Of a stretch of 64,000 bases of DNA, positions 1-9,498 are shown one piece after another. Both the position numbers and the translations under genes were made by a program. Origin of the DNA: CAZAYP01 sp964489425 [NCBI: uncultured Verrucomicrobiota bacterium]. Lineage in GTDB: Bacteria > Verrucomicrobiota > Kiritimatiellia > RZYC01. The first letter of the stretch is position 1. Each line of letters begins with the position of its first letter. The notes beneath the pieces are model-generated. The model ran no database searches, had not been told where the DNA came from, and saw only the letters and a list, made by a program, of their open reading frames with translations. Location of the stretch: assembly GCA_964489425.1 (NCBI GenBank), contig CAZAYP010000015.1, positions 1 to 64,000 of the forward strand, in the 5' to 3' direction.

Positions 1-1316
1 CCAGGCTGGCGCGGGCGCTGGCGCCGCCGGCGGACCGCGGCTGGGCCGGCCTGCTGGCCTTTATCCTGATCGGCCTCAACGTGTATCAGAGCTATTTCAC
101 CACGGTGGTCAAGACGTACGCGCTGTGCAGCGTGTTCCTGGTGGGCGGACTGCTGGCGGTGGTGCAGTCTTCCGGCAAGCCCGGCCGCTGTTTCTGGGGC
201 GGGCTGCTGCTGGCGGCGGCGGGCGGGACGCGCACCTCGGCCGGAGTGGCCGCGTTGATCGTGTTCGTGGTCCTGGCGCTACAACGGGACCGGCCGCCGC
301 GACGGCTCCTGTATCTTGTGCTGGGCGGCCTGGCCGGTGCCGCCGTCCTGGTGCTGCCCTGGCTGATCCTGGCGCCACAAGGATTCCTGTTTGGCGTGTG
401 GGAATACCACAAGGGCCGGGACCCCGGCAGCCTGGGATACCTGCTGACCTTGAAGGCCGGCTTCGTTTCGCGCTGGGTGCAGGCGTATTTTGTCGCGGCC
501 GGCCTGTGGCTGGCCCTGGTCCTTACCGGAGCGCGCTGGTGGCGGTTGCCCGCGGCCGCGACCGGCGCGCAACCGCCGGCGCCCTGGGCGGCCTGCTTGT
601 GGGCCGTGGTCATTGGCATCAGCCTCGTGCACTTGATCACCCCGTTCCCTTACGACGATTACCAGGTCGTGGTCTACCCGGTGCTGGCCGCGGCGCTGGC
701 CGCGGCCTGGGCGCGCCGCCTGCCGGTCCCGGAACATCCGGCCGCCACGGCCTGGCGGACTGGCACGCTGGGGTTCCTGCTGCTCCTCACCCTGGCCGCG
801 GCCGGGTCATCGCCAATCAACCAGGACTGGTTCATCCGCGGCCGCGACCGGATCTGGTGGCGCATGAAGGAACAGCCGGACCTGGCCCGCCTGCGCGATG
901 CAGGCCGCTGGCTGCGCGCGCGCACCCAGCCGGGCGATCTGCTGCTGACCCAGGACACCTACCTGGCCGTGGAAGCCGGCATGCAGGTGCCGCCAGGGCT
1001 TGAGATGGGTCCGTTCAGCTATTACCCGGACCTGCCCACGGACCAGGCACGCGCCTTGCACGTGGTGAACCGGGAGCTGCTGGTCAACCTGATCTCCACG
1101 TGCCCGGCGCGCTTCGCCGCGGCCAGCGGATACGGGTTCAGCATGGCCGCGCCGGAGATCCGGGAACTGGACGCGCCGGAACAGGAGGCGCTCTGGGAGC
1201 TGCTGGCGGCCCGCTACACCGAGGTGCGGCAGGTGCCATATTTTGGCCAGGGCCACACCCTGCTGCGCATGCTCGAGGCGCGCGCGCCGGCCCTGGGGAG
1301 CGGTCCGGCCCCGTGA
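1..1316 (+). CDS. GT39/PMT-like polytopic membrane glycosyltransferase (5' truncated by window edge)
   Basis: The reading frame is already open at the left edge (hydrophobic residues upstream of the GTG at 81), so the true start lies outside the window. The visible part of about 435 residues has at least seven hydrophobic segments (for example LLYLVLGGLAGAAVLVLPWL) followed by a soluble C-terminal domain of about 170 residues. This layout is typical of ArnT/PMT-like (GT39/GT83) transferases that use polyprenyl-phosphate sugars on the outer face of the inner membrane. The catalytic N-terminal loop is missing, so the family call rests on topology and context. The stop overlaps a possible GTG start of the next gene, and two GT2 genes follow on the same strand, which suggests a glycan-assembly operon. 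It could also be a non-catalytic membrane protein of the same fold. Confidence 0.62.
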   Translation, partial: RLARALAPPADRGWAGLLAFILIGLNVYQSYFTTVVKTYALCSVFLVGGLLAVVQSSGKPGRCFWGGLLLAAAGGTRTSAGVAALIVFVVLALQRDRPPRRLLYLVLGGLAGAAVLVLPWLILAPQGFLFGVWEYHKGRDPGSLGYLLTLKAGFVSRWVQAYFVAAGLWLALVLTGARWWRLPAAATGAQPPAPWAACLWAVVIGISLVHLITPFPYDDYQVVVYPVLAAALAAAWARRLPVPEHPAATAWRTGTLGFLLLLTLAAAGSSPINQDWFIRGRDRIWWRMKEQPDLARLRDAGRWLRARTQPGDLLLTQDTYLAVEAGMQVPPGLEMGPFSYYPDLPTDQARALHVVNRELLVNLISTCPARFAAASGYGFSMAAPEIRELDAPEQEALWELLAARYTEVRQVPYFGQGHTLLRMLEARAPALGSGPAP

Positions 1317-1336
1317 CCGCCCTTCCACCAGAGCGG

Positions 1337-2131
1337 ATGGCGCTGACGATCGTGGTGCCGGCCCACAACGAGGAACACCGCATCCGGCCGTTCCTGGACG
1401 CCTACCTCGGGTATTTCGTTCCGCGGTACGGGGCCGCCCTGGAGTTCATCGTGGTCGTGAATTATTCGAACGACCGGACGGCCGACATCGTGCGCGAATA
1501 CCACGCGCGGTACCCACAGATCCGGCTGATCGAGGAACCCCGGCGCGTGGGTAAAGGCGGCGCGCTCCTGCTGGGATTTGCGGCGGCGCGCGGCGACCTG
1601 GTGGGATTCGTGGATGCCGATGGCGCCACGCCGCCCGCGGCGTTCGAAGACCTGGTGGCGAACATCGGGACCGCCGGCGCGATCATTGCCTCGCGCTGGC
1701 TCAAGGGCGCGGTAGTCAGCCCGCGTCAACCGTGGTCACGGCGCGTGGCATCGCGCGTGTTCAACCTGATGGTGCGGATCCTGTTTGGGGTGCGGATCTC
1801 GGACACCCAGTGCGGCGCCAAGCTGCTGCGGCGCGAAACCCTGCGAGCCATCCTGCCCCACCTGGGCATCACCCACTGGGCTTTTGACGTGGACCTTATT
1901 TTCCAGGTGCGGCGCGCCGGGTACGCGATCATCGAACGGCCGACCATCTGGCAGGATGTCTCCGGATCGAAGGTGCAGGTGACGCGCGCTTCGCTGGAGA
2001 TGGTGCTGGCCATGGCGCGCCTGCGCCTGCTGTACTCGCCGCTGCGCGGGATCGTCACGCTGTACGACGCCGTACTGGGACGGTTCATCCACCGGGCCGA
2101 CCCGCCAGCAAAGGATATCCAGCATGGCTGA
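1337..2131 (+). CDS. GT2 glycosyltransferase, Alg5/dolichyl-phosphate glucosyltransferase-like
   Basis: The protein is a GT-A fold transferase of about 264 residues. It opens with TIVVPAHNEE, followed by the nucleotide-binding segment RRVGKGGALL and the metal/donor motif DADGATPP, a set characteristic of the Alg5/DPM1 branch that makes polyprenyl-phosphate glucose or mannose. CGAKLLRRETL and the later WAFDVDLIF are also conserved there. No clear membrane segment is present, so it probably acts on the cytoplasmic face. It would supply the lipid-linked sugar used by the preceding GT39-like protein. ATG 1337 is chosen because the family normally starts just before the first beta strand. A GTG at 1313 overlapping the upstream stop (GTGA) would add 8 residues and is a real alternative. 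It overlaps the next gene by 8 bases. Confidence 0.82.
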   Translation: MALTIVVPAHNEEHRIRPFLDAYLGYFVPRYGAALEFIVVVNYSNDRTADIVREYHARYPQIRLIEEPRRVGKGGALLLGFAAARGDLVGFVDADGATPPAAFEDLVANIGTAGAIIASRWLKGAVVSPRQPWSRRVASRVFNLMVRILFGVRISDTQCGAKLLRRETLRAILPHLGITHWAFDVDLIFQVRRAGYAIIERPTIWQDVSGSKVQVTRASLEMVLAMARLRLLYSPLRGIVTLYDAVLGRFIHRADPPAKDIQHG

Positions 2132-2840
2132 TCCGGATTCCACGCTGGCGGTGGTCATGCCGGCGTACAACGAGGCCGGGGCGATCGCCACGGTCATGGC
2201 CAAGTGGATGGCCGCGCTGGACGCGCTCGGCGCGGACTACCAGTTCCACGTGTACAACGACGGGTCGCGCGACGACACCCTGGCCTGCGCCCGCGCAGCC
2301 GCCGGCGGTCACCCCCGCGTGCACGTGCACACCCACCCCAACCGCGGCCACGGGCCCACGATCCTGCGCGGGTACCGCGAGCAAGCGGATCATGCCTGGA
2401 TTTTCCAACTGGATGCCGATGACGAGATGGAGCCGGACGCCCTGCCCACGCTCTGGGCGCACCGCGACCGGTTCGACCTGGTCATCGGCCGGCGCACCGG
2501 GCGGAACAGCCCCGCCGCCCGCGCGCTGGTGAGCGCCACCGCGCGCTGGGTGGTGCGCGCTTTCTACGGCGGCGGCGTGTACGACGTGAACAGCCCCTAT
2601 CGCCTCATGCGCACGGCCATGTTTCGCGACTGGTTTGCGCGCCTGCCGGACAACACGTTTGCGCCCAACGTGATTTTGGCCGGGCTGGCCGCCCGGCACC
2701 GCCTGCGCATCGTGGAACTGCCGGTCGCCTACCACTTCCGGACGACCGGCGTGGTATCGATCCGCAAGGGCCGGCTGCTGCGCGCCGCGCTACGCGCCTG
2801 GGGCCAGACAATCGCGTTCAGCTTCCGCGCGAGCGGCTGA
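2124..2840 (+). CDS. GT2 family glycosyltransferase
   Basis: The protein has 238 residues and a GT-A fold: AVVMPAYNEAGAI at the N-terminus, VYNDGSRDDT in the nucleotide-binding region, NRGHGPTILRGYR, and the acidic metal site LDADDEM. It is close to the DPM1-like polyprenyl-phosphate sugar synthases, but it lacks C-terminal membrane helices and is short. The 8-base overlap with the preceding GT2 gene indicates translational coupling. The 3' end runs 51 bases into the convergent gene on the other strand. The donor and acceptor cannot be read from the sequence; a lipid-linked sugar or an undecaprenyl-linked oligosaccharide is the likely product. Confidence 0.8.
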   Translation: MADPDSTLAVVMPAYNEAGAIATVMAKWMAALDALGADYQFHVYNDGSRDDTLACARAAAGGHPRVHVHTHPNRGHGPTILRGYREQADHAWIFQLDADDEMEPDALPTLWAHRDRFDLVIGRRTGRNSPAARALVSATARWVVRAFYGGGVYDVNSPYRLMRTAMFRDWFARLPDNTFAPNVILAGLAARHRLRIVELPVAYHFRTTGVVSIRKGRLLRAALRAWGQTIAFSFRASG

Positions 2841-3602
2841 CGCCGCCCCACCCGCCGGCGCGGCGCCAGCCTGCAGCGCGGCGTGGATCCGCGCGTGGCG
2901 CTGCCGGTACCACCAGAACCCCAGCAAATCAACGATCGTGACCGGGAGGCGCTTCAAGTTGGTGTATTTCGAGCGGCCGTGCATGCGGGCGCGATGGTGC
3001 ACCGGCACCTCCACGATGCGCCGGCCGTGCAGCTTGAGATAGGCGGGAATGAAGCGATGCACGCCGTTGAGCGGCGGCAGATCGTCCGCACAGGCGCGCC
3101 GGAACACCTTGAGGCTGCAGCCGGTGTCGCGCACCCCGTCGCGCGTGACCAGGTTGCGCACCCGGTTGGCCAGGCGCGACCCCGCGCGGCGCGACCAGCT
3201 ATCGCGGCGCTTTTCGCGGTAGCCGCAAACGCAGTCGGCATCGCCCAGGGCCGCGACCAGGCGCGGAATGTCGGCAGGATCGCTCTGCAGGTCACCATCC
3301 ATCATGGCCATCACCGCGCCGCCGGCCGCCCGCAACCCGGCCAGCAACGCCGCGCTCTGGCCGAAATTCCGCGGCAGGCGCACTCCCCGGAGCGTCGGGT
3401 GCCGCGCCACGCACGCCTGGATGGCATCCCAGGTTCCATCGGTGCTGCCGTCATCCACGAAGACCACCTCGGTCCCGGCCTGCAACAGCCCGGCCCGCGC
3501 CAACTCATCCGCCAGGATCGGAATGTTGTCCGCCTCCTGGTAGCAGGGGATGACCACGGAGAGCTGGAGTACTGGCTCCACGCTCACGGCCCACATCGCC
3601 AT
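2790..3602 (-). CDS. GT2 glycosyltransferase, DPM1/GtrB-like
   Basis: The 270-residue protein starts its GT-A domain with LSVVIPCYQEADNI. It continues with VFVDDGSTDGT, RNFGQSAALLAGL and the catalytic MDGDLQSDP, then GCSLKVFRR and HRFIPAYL. These are hallmarks of polyprenyl-phosphate glycosyltransferases such as DPM1, GtrB and ArnC. Unlike GtrB/ArnC it ends without paired C-terminal membrane helices and instead has an Ala-rich tail. The tail is encoded in the 51-base convergent overlap with the GT2 gene on the plus strand, so it may be weakly constrained. ATG 3602 is used; ATG 3596 is in frame and two codons later. The 68-base gap to the divergent TPR gene must hold both promoters. Confidence 0.82.
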   Translation of the reverse strand: MAMWAVSVEPVLQLSVVIPCYQEADNIPILADELARAGLLQAGTEVVFVDDGSTDGTWDAIQACVARHPTLRGVRLPRNFGQSAALLAGLRAAGGAVMAMMDGDLQSDPADIPRLVAALGDADCVCGYREKRRDSWSRRAGSRLANRVRNLVTRDGVRDTGCSLKVFRRACADDLPPLNGVHRFIPAYLKLHGRRIVEVPVHHRARMHGRSKYTNLKRLPVTIVDLLGFWWYRQRHARIHAALQAGAAPAGGAASAARAEAERDCLAPGA

Positions 3603-3670
3603 TTACAATCCGCCATCATGTCATTAGTATTGCCGCATGAACGGTTTCCGGATTCTTGTAATATGATCGC

Positions 3671-4828
3671 ATGGGCAAGGCAAACATAAACCACGCCACC
3701 GAACCCGCCCCCGCTGATCCCGCGGCCGATGCCCCACCCGCGGCCGCGCCGGCCCGCACCTCCTTTTACGACAAGAAAACGGCCAAGTTCCGCCGGTCAC
3801 CGGCGCGCTCCCGCGAGGCGGTACGCCCCAAGTCCGCGGATCTTGTGCGCCAGGAATACTTGCGCAACCTGCGCATCCTGGGCAGCGCCGCGCTGTTCAT
3901 GGCCGTGGTCTTCGGAGTGGCGTTCACGCTGGCCCGCCACAACTGGCGCGGGCCGCAAACCACGCCCCGCCCGGCTGCCGCCCCGGCCGCCAAGCCGACG
4001 CCGGACTTGGCGGTCGAAGAACCGCTCGCGGATGCCGAACTGACCACCCTGATGGTGCGCCAGGCCGAAACGGTCTACGAGTTCAGCGGGGAAACGCTGC
4101 GGGATGCGCTCGTCTGGTTCGAGCTGGGCAATAACATGCGGGACGAAGCCGCCTACGGCGAGGCCGCCGCCTACTATCGCCAGGCGCTCGACGCGTGGCC
4201 GGGATTCAGCGCGTGCTGGGCCCAGCTGGGCCGGACCTACTTGCGGCTCGAAGATTTCCGCCGCGCCCGCGCGGCGCTGGAACGGGCCCTGATCGGCAAC
4301 CCGAACGACCCGGCGATCCTCAACGACCTGGGAGTCGCCGCGCTGCACCTGAAAAACTATGCCACGGCCATGGAGTTTCTCCAGCTGGCCATTGACCTGG
4401 CGCCGCAACAGGCCGACAGCTATTTCAATATCGCCCTCTGTTACCTGGCTCAAAAGCAGCCCGAAGAGGCGGCCCGGGCCTTGCAGCAGTACCTGGACGT
4501 GCGGCCCCATGACCGGGGGGCGCTCCAGCAGCAGGCCGTGATCCACGCCAGCATGGGGAAATACGAGGAAGCCCTCAAGACCCTGGAGTCAGCCCTGGAG
4601 GTGTCGCCGGCCTGGCTGCCCCTGTATGCGGATGCCGCCGCCACCTGCGCACTGATGAACCAGCCGGACAAGGCCCTGGGGTTCCTGCAACAGGCCACGC
4701 AGCTTTCCTCCGCCCGGGCCGTGGCCGAACTGTACCAGCAGCCGGCTTTTGACAAGTTGCGGCAAACCGAGGCCGGCCGCGCCTTCGCGGCCTCCTTGCA
4801 ACAGCGCCCGACCCCGGCCGCCGACTAG
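3671..4828 (+). CDS. Membrane-anchored TPR-repeat protein
   Basis: The 385-residue protein has an Ala/Pro-rich cytoplasmic head (residues 1-30), a basic stretch, and one transmembrane helix at about residues 70-88 (GSAALFMAVVFGVAFTL). A Pro/Ala linker then leads into about six tetratricopeptide repeats from about residue 140 to 370 (for example the AAYYRQALDAWPGFSACWAQLG and LNDLGVAALHLKNYATA blocks). TPR arrays bind other proteins, and the topology would place them outside the inner membrane. No enzymatic motif is seen. It is convergent with the CheR gene and overlaps it by four bases. Its position between glycosyltransferases and chemosensory genes does not settle its job; a scaffold for polysaccharide export is one possibility. 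Confidence 0.75.
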   Translation: MGKANINHATEPAPADPAADAPPAAAPARTSFYDKKTAKFRRSPARSREAVRPKSADLVRQEYLRNLRILGSAALFMAVVFGVAFTLARHNWRGPQTTPRPAAAPAAKPTPDLAVEEPLADAELTTLMVRQAETVYEFSGETLRDALVWFELGNNMRDEAAYGEAAAYYRQALDAWPGFSACWAQLGRTYLRLEDFRRARAALERALIGNPNDPAILNDLGVAALHLKNYATAMEFLQLAIDLAPQQADSYFNIALCYLAQKQPEEAARALQQYLDVRPHDRGALQQQAVIHASMGKYEEALKTLESALEVSPAWLPLYADAAATCALMNQPDKALGFLQQATQLSSARAVAELYQQPAFDKLRQTEAGRAFAASLQQRPTPAAD

Positions 4829-6075
4829 CGGCCGGCGCGCGGCGGCGGGCCGAGCCGTTGCAGGCGCGCGCGGTAAAGCGCCTCGCGCTGCGCGTCCCCC
4901 TGCGCCCGGTACATCAGGCTCAGCTGCGCCAAGGTGGCGCGATGCCCGGGATCCAGGTACAGCACCTTGTGATAGTATTCTTCCGCCGCCCGGGGCCGGT
5001 CCTGCGCCTCCTGGATCAACCCGAACAAGTAATGCGCCTCCGGATCAGCCGGGCGCTCTTCCAGGTGCTGGGCACAAGCCGACGCGGCTTCGGCCAGGCG
5101 GCCGGCATCCGCCAACGCCCGCACCTGGTCCAGGTCCACAGCGGGCCCGGCGGCTGGCGGTGGCGCGGGGGGCGGGCGCACGGCAGGGGCCGCCGGGGCC
5201 GGCCGCACGGGCGCCGGTTGGGCCTGGGGTCGGCGCGGAACCGCCGGGATGCGCGGCGCCGCCGCCGGGCGGCACAGTTCCGCGCCAGGCACGTGCCGGC
5301 AGGCGAACGCCCGCGGGTTGTCGACCGGCTGGAACCCGCGCTGGTAAAAGTAGATCAGCTCCGTGGGTCCCGTGAACAGAAGCCCGCCCGGCCGCAGCAG
5401 GCGCCGGATGTTTTCCAGCACACACGCCTTGGCCTCCGGGTTAAGGTAAATCAGCATGTTACGGCAAAACAGGAGATCGTACGGCGCCGCTTCCCGTAGA
5501 TAGTCGGGCTTCACCAGGTTGGCGTGATGGAAATGCACCCGCGCCGTCACCGCCTCCGCCACGGCCAGACGACCAAGCGGTCGCGATTCAAAATATTTAC
5601 GCACGGCCGGGTCATCATCCTCGCGGAACGCTTTCTTCTCATACACGGCTTGCCGGGCCCAATCGAGCGAGCGGGCGCTCAGGTCCACCGCGTCCACCCA
5701 GACCTGCTCCGCTGGCCAGCCGGCGGCCAGGAAGGTCATGACCATCGAATAAGGCTCTTCGCCCGTCGAACAAGGCGCCGAAAGCATCCGCACGCCGTCC
5801 GCGATGCCGCGGTGTTCAGCCGCGTATTGGCGCAGATACTCGAACGACTCGCGGCCCCGAAAAAACCAGGTTTCCGGGACGATCAGCTCCTCGAGAAGCG
5901 CCTGGCGCTCCTCCGCCGAGGCCGCGATCCGTTCCTGCAGCACGACCAGGTCCGGCCAATCCCGCCGCCGCAGATACGCTTGCAGCATCTGCTCGACCTT
6001 GGCAGCGCCGAGCGACTCGACGTCAAGCCCCATGCTTTCCTTGAAGAACCGGGCTATGCCTGCGTCCAAGCTCAT
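4825..6075 (-). CDS. cheR: CheR-type chemoreceptor methyltransferase with C-terminal TPR domain
   Basis: The 416-residue protein methylates glutamates of chemoreceptors using S-adenosylmethionine. The N-terminal helical CheR domain carries the LIVPETWFFR segment. The SAM-binding motif SAPCSTGEEPYS lies near residues 96-107, and the NxxY-like FCRNMLIYL motif follows. A Pro/Ala-rich linker then leads to at least two TPRs (ADPEAHYLFGLI, YYHKVLYLDPGHRATLAQL). CheR proteins with C-terminal TPRs occur in Wsp and Frz-type systems (WspC, FrzF) rather than classical chemotaxis. ATG 6075 is chosen because it follows the cheW stop by 12 bases; a TTG at 6084 is in frame. It is the last gene of the MCP-CheW-CheR unit. 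Confidence 0.9.
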   Translation of the reverse strand: MSLDAGIARFFKESMGLDVESLGAAKVEQMLQAYLRRRDWPDLVVLQERIAASAEERQALLEELIVPETWFFRGRESFEYLRQYAAEHRGIADGVRMLSAPCSTGEEPYSMVMTFLAAGWPAEQVWVDAVDLSARSLDWARQAVYEKKAFREDDDPAVRKYFESRPLGRLAVAEAVTARVHFHHANLVKPDYLREAAPYDLLFCRNMLIYLNPEAKACVLENIRRLLRPGGLLFTGPTELIYFYQRGFQPVDNPRAFACRHVPGAELCRPAAAPRIPAVPRRPQAQPAPVRPAPAAPAVRPPPAPPPAAGPAVDLDQVRALADAGRLAEAASACAQHLEERPADPEAHYLFGLIQEAQDRPRAAEEYYHKVLYLDPGHRATLAQLSLMYRAQGDAQREALYRARLQRLGPPPRAGR

Positions 6076-6087
6076 GGGCGCCAAAAA

Positions 6088-6543
6088 TCAGGCTTCCGGT
6101 TGAAACAGCATCTGGCGCAGGTCGTCCGGGAGCAGTTCCGCCACCCGGATCAACTGGGCCTGCTCGCGGCCCTGGACCAGCAAGGGACCGAGGTAGGGCG
6201 CGTCCGGCGGGGCCACCCCGGCGGGTTGGGCCTCGTCCACGGCAAAGGTGCCGGTATCGGTCACTTTCTCGGCCAGCAGCCCCAGCGGGTGGCGGCCGCC
6301 CGCGGCATCCACAAAATCCACCAGCAGGATGCGACTGCTCAACACCGGGCGGCTGCAGGCGCCCACCAGCAAGGCCACCAGGTCAAGCACCGGCACCGTG
6401 GCCCCATGGTAGTTAAACGTACCGGCCACGGTGGGAGGGGTGTGCGGCAGCGGCCGCAGGTCCACCCACGGGAGCACCTCCAGCACCAGGCCGGCCTCAA
6501 TGGCATAGCGATTGGACCCGGCGTTGAAAAAAAGCACCAGCAC
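6088..6543 (-). CDS. cheW: CheW-like coupling protein
   Basis: The 151-residue protein has the CheW fold, two intertwined beta-barrels. Visible landmarks are the first strand LVLFFNAGSNRYAI, the VLPWVDLRPLP segment, GTFNYHGATVPVLDL (the conserved 'G..n.rG..vpviDL' region), and a final receptor/kinase contact region ending LLPDDLRQMLF. It would connect the receptor encoded upstream to a CheA kinase. It starts with GTG at 6543, seven bases after the receptor stop, so it is probably translated from the same message. No CheA is encoded nearby, so its partner must be elsewhere in the genome or missing. Confidence 0.85.
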   Translation of the reverse strand: MLVLFFNAGSNRYAIEAGLVLEVLPWVDLRPLPHTPPTVAGTFNYHGATVPVLDLVALLVGACSRPVLSSRILLVDFVDAAGGRHPLGLLAEKVTDTGTFAVDEAQPAGVAPPDAPYLGPLLVQGREQAQLIRVAELLPDDLRQMLFQPEA

Positions 6544-6550
6544 GGCGGCC

Positions 6551-8776
6551 TTACCCCTGCCCGTCCAGCTTAAAGCGCGTCACTTCCTGCTGCAGGCCAC
6601 GCACTGCATCGTTCAGCTGTTCGGTCACGTGCTTGAACTCGGTCAGGGCATCGCGGTTCTGGTCGGCCGTGGCCGCCAGCTGATCCAAAGTCTCGCTGAT
6701 CTGGCGGGCGCCAGTGACCTGCTGGCCCATGCCCGTTTCCACGGCATCAAACTGCGGCGCCAACTGCCGCACACCCTCGATGATCCCGCCCAACTGCCCG
6801 GCGATGCGGGTCACCTCGTCCACGCCATGGCGCACGCCCTCGCCGAACTTATCCATCTCCATGACCCCCGAGGCCACGGCCGACTGCATCTCCTTGACCA
6901 TGTACTCAATGTCCTGGGTGGCCACGGCGGTCTGCTCCGCCAGGCGCGTCACTTCGCGGGCCACCACGGAGAAGCCACGGCCATGTTCACCCGCTTTTTC
7001 CGCCTCGATCGCGGCATTGAGGGAAAGCAGGTTGGTCTGGTCGGAGATCGAATTGATCGTGGTCACGACCCCGGAAATCTTGCTGGTCTTGTTGCTGATC
7101 ACGGCCAGGCGGGAAGAGATGGAGACCACCGCCTGCGAAAGCTGGCGCATGCTGGCGGCCATGTGGTTGAGCTCGGTCTGGCCGGCTTCCGCCATCCGGG
7201 TGGTATCAGTGGTGGTCTGGCCGACGACCTGCATGGTGTCCACGAGCTGCTGGGAGGTGGCGGCAATCTGGCGGGTGGTGTTGGTCACGTCCCGGGTGGC
7301 CGCGGCCTGCTCCGCCACCGTGGCTTGCAGCTCGCGCGCCGAGGCGGCGATTTCCGTAGCCGAGCTGGTGACCTGGATCCCCGAGCGCTGCACCTGGCCG
7401 ATCAGGGCGGACAACCGTTGCACCATGGTTTGGAATGCGCCCAGCAGCTTCTCAATCTCATCCCGCGGCGGCGCGCCCGGACCGGAGCCCGCCGGGGCCT
7501 GGCGCTGGCCCAGGGACGCTTGCAGGGCCTGGCGCGCGGCGCTCAAGTCGCCGGCGGCAATTTGTTCGGCCAGGGTGATCACGCCGCCAAGCGGCCGGGT
7601 CACGCGGCGCGCCACAAAGATCGCCATGCCCACGGCGATCACCACGATGCCCAATCCCACCGCCCCCGCGCGGATCATGAGCGCGCGGATTTCAGCGCGG
7701 ACCTGGTCGCGGGCGCCAAGGTAATCATCCTCGAAAGTTTCTGCCACGATCACCCAGTCCCACGGCGGGAAATACGTATAGGCGGCATAACGGCGGCGGG
7801 CCGGGGTGTCTCCCGCCGGCGGCACATCGTACTGGAAATACCCCGTCTCGCCCGGCCGTTGCGCCAGGGCATTGGTGATGATGGTTTGCCAGGGGCACGC
7901 GCCCGCGGCATCCTGGATCGTCCAGGCATTGGTTAGACTGCCATGGCCCGGGGGCGCCAGGATAAAGTCACCGCGTTCCGGGCCCACGCCATCCAGCACC
8001 CACACGTGGCCGGACCGGCCCACCCGGATGTTCTGGATCATGTTTTGCAGCTTGTCCAGTTCATCAAATGTAACGCCGATGCCCACCATCCCCAACACGT
8101 GGCCCGCCGCGTTGGTCAGCGGCACGCGGACGGTCAGGTCCGCCTTGCCGACGACCCGGTCGATGCCGGCATGGCTGCGGCCCTGGAGAATCGCCGCGAT
8201 CACCGGCCGGATGGTTCCCTGTTCGTCATGGGCGCGGTAGATCGTGCCCACCGACCGCGTGCCATCCGGCATGGGGACCGTGCTGGCCACGCGGATCATG
8301 TCGCCGGTCGCGTTGAAGCGCTGGAATATTGTGCAATCCAGGCTGGTCACCCGGTGAAACTCGTCCACGATGGGGACCGGCTCGGCCAGGCTGGCCACCG
8401 CAGCGAGGCGCGACCGGCCGAACACCAAGCCCGGCAGGCTGAGCTCGCCCGCCGGGGCCCCCGAGGCGGTACGCACCTGCCAAACCACCTGCGTGGCCGC
8501 TTCCGTAACGTGCCCGGCCTGTTCCAGCATGTCGCGAATCAGGAACTCGTTCTGGCGCAGCTGGACCGTGACCAGGTCCTCGGTCAGCACACACATGTTG
8601 ACCACGTTGGCCGAGACCTGCCCGATGTTCACGCGGACAAAATCGTTCAGCTCGTGGGCCATGCGCCGGGCGAGTTCATCCTCCAGCCCGTTCTGCAGCC
8701 ATAGCAGGGCCACCACCGGGATGAAGGCGGACAGGGCCGCCAGGAGAATCACTTTTTTCTTGAAGGTCAGTTTCAT
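6551..8776 (-). CDS. Methyl-accepting chemotaxis protein with periplasmic Cache-type sensor
   Basis: The protein has 741 residues. Helix TM1 is at about residues 8-26 and is followed by a periplasmic sensor of about 340 residues. Its membrane-proximal half ([58 protein letters not shown]) matches single/double Cache (Cache_3-Cache_2) domains, which bind small organic ligands. TM2 is at about 368-390, followed by a HAMP domain ([22 protein letters not shown]) and a long coiled-coil signalling domain. The kinase-binding hairpin tip [20 protein letters not shown] is intact. It heads the receptor-CheW-CheR operon, an order seen for WspA-WspB-WspC. Upstream is an 809-base region without genes that must hold the promoter. 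Confidence 0.92.
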   Translation of the reverse strand: MKLTFKKKVILLAALSAFIPVVALLWLQNGLEDELARRMAHELNDFVRVNIGQVSANVVNMCVLTEDLVTVQLRQNEFLIRDMLEQAGHVTEAATQVVWQVRTASGAPAGELSLPGLVFGRSRLAAVASLAEPVPIVDEFHRVTSLDCTIFQRFNATGDMIRVASTVPMPDGTRSVGTIYRAHDEQGTIRPVIAAILQGRSHAGIDRVVGKADLTVRVPLTNAAGHVLGMVGIGVTFDELDKLQNMIQNIRVGRSGHVWVLDGVGPERGDFILAPPGHGSLTNAWTIQDAAGACPWQTIITNALAQRPGETGYFQYDVPPAGDTPARRRYAAYTYFPPWDWVIVAETFEDDYLGARDQVRAEIRALMIRAGAVGLGIVVIAVGMAIFVARRVTRPLGGVITLAEQIAAGDLSAARQALQASLGQRQAPAGSGPGAPPRDEIEKLLGAFQTMVQRLSALIGQVQRSGIQVTSSATEIAASARELQATVAEQAAATRDVTNTTRQIAATSQQLVDTMQVVGQTTTDTTRMAEAGQTELNHMAASMRQLSQAVVSISSRLAVISNKTSKISGVVTTINSISDQTNLLSLNAAIEAEKAGEHGRGFSVVAREVTRLAEQTAVATQDIEYMVKEMQSAVASGVMEMDKFGEGVRHGVDEVTRIAGQLGGIIEGVRQLAPQFDAVETGMGQQVTGARQISETLDQLAATADQNRDALTEFKHVTEQLNDAVRGLQQEVTRFKLDGQG

Positions 8777-8924
8777 GCTCTCTTTTCCACATCATCGAAT
8801 CCTGTCCGCATCCTATGCCAGCCGGCCGGGCAACACAATCCGATTCGCAACCCGCCGCCGCGCGCGCATGCAGAGCGAACAAGGTGTCGCACACAACGTG
8901 TCACCTTTTGCTCGCACCGCGACA

Positions 8925-8941
8925 CTGATCCAGAATCTGCT
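8925..8941 (+). repeat. 17-bp direct repeat, copy 1
   Basis: CTGATCCAGAATCTGCT is identical to the copy at 9482-9498, which lies 557 bases further on in the same orientation. No gene lies between the copies. This is what a target duplication or recombined element end could look like. Confidence 0.75.
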
Positions 8942-9481
8942 GATGCAAGGCCTCAGTGAAACGGGGTGATAAGGCGCCGGGCTTGAGCTGTGTGTCCATC
9001 GTCAGGGGTCATCGTTTCCGAACCCGCTACGGGGGGGGCGAATACGGTGCCGTACCTTGTCCATTTTTTTCCGGAGCCACCGCGTCACGGGGAACCGTTG
9101 CGATCGAGCCATGGATGGCGCGAGGCCTGCTTCATGGACGCCCGCCCATCAATCCAAAGCGCGCCGATTCCCTTTGCGTTCATCCCGGGGTCTCCGTGCC
9201 TCCGGGAGAGCCGCCCTGCGTTGCGGAGGCCTTACGGGCGCATCTGGATTCGGTGAGGGTCTGCCGTTCCATAAGCAGACTATCCATCTGGAACTCAGGA
9301 AGCTGGGAACGGAGTTTGAGATCCTTGTAGACCGCCATGGATCTGCATGGTTTCCTGGATTGCTTGAGTTCCAGATTCGCCCCCCCTCCCCGTGCCCTTC
9401 GCGGGGCCGGCGATTCCCGGAAGGGCGGCGCAGCCTGCGTGCACCGCATCGCAGATGCGCCCGGCCTTACGGCCTTACCTG

Positions 9482-9498
9482 CTGATCCAGAATCTGCT
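9482..9498 (+). repeat. 17-bp direct repeat, copy 2
   Basis: Exact second copy of the 17-mer at 8925-8941. It lies about 90 bases before the start of the MscS-like gene. Confidence 0.75.

Noticed and set aside
3603-3670. Consensus promoter for the TPR gene in the divergent gap
   Set aside because: A TATGAT box lies only a few bases before the start codon and no -35 box stands at a proper distance.
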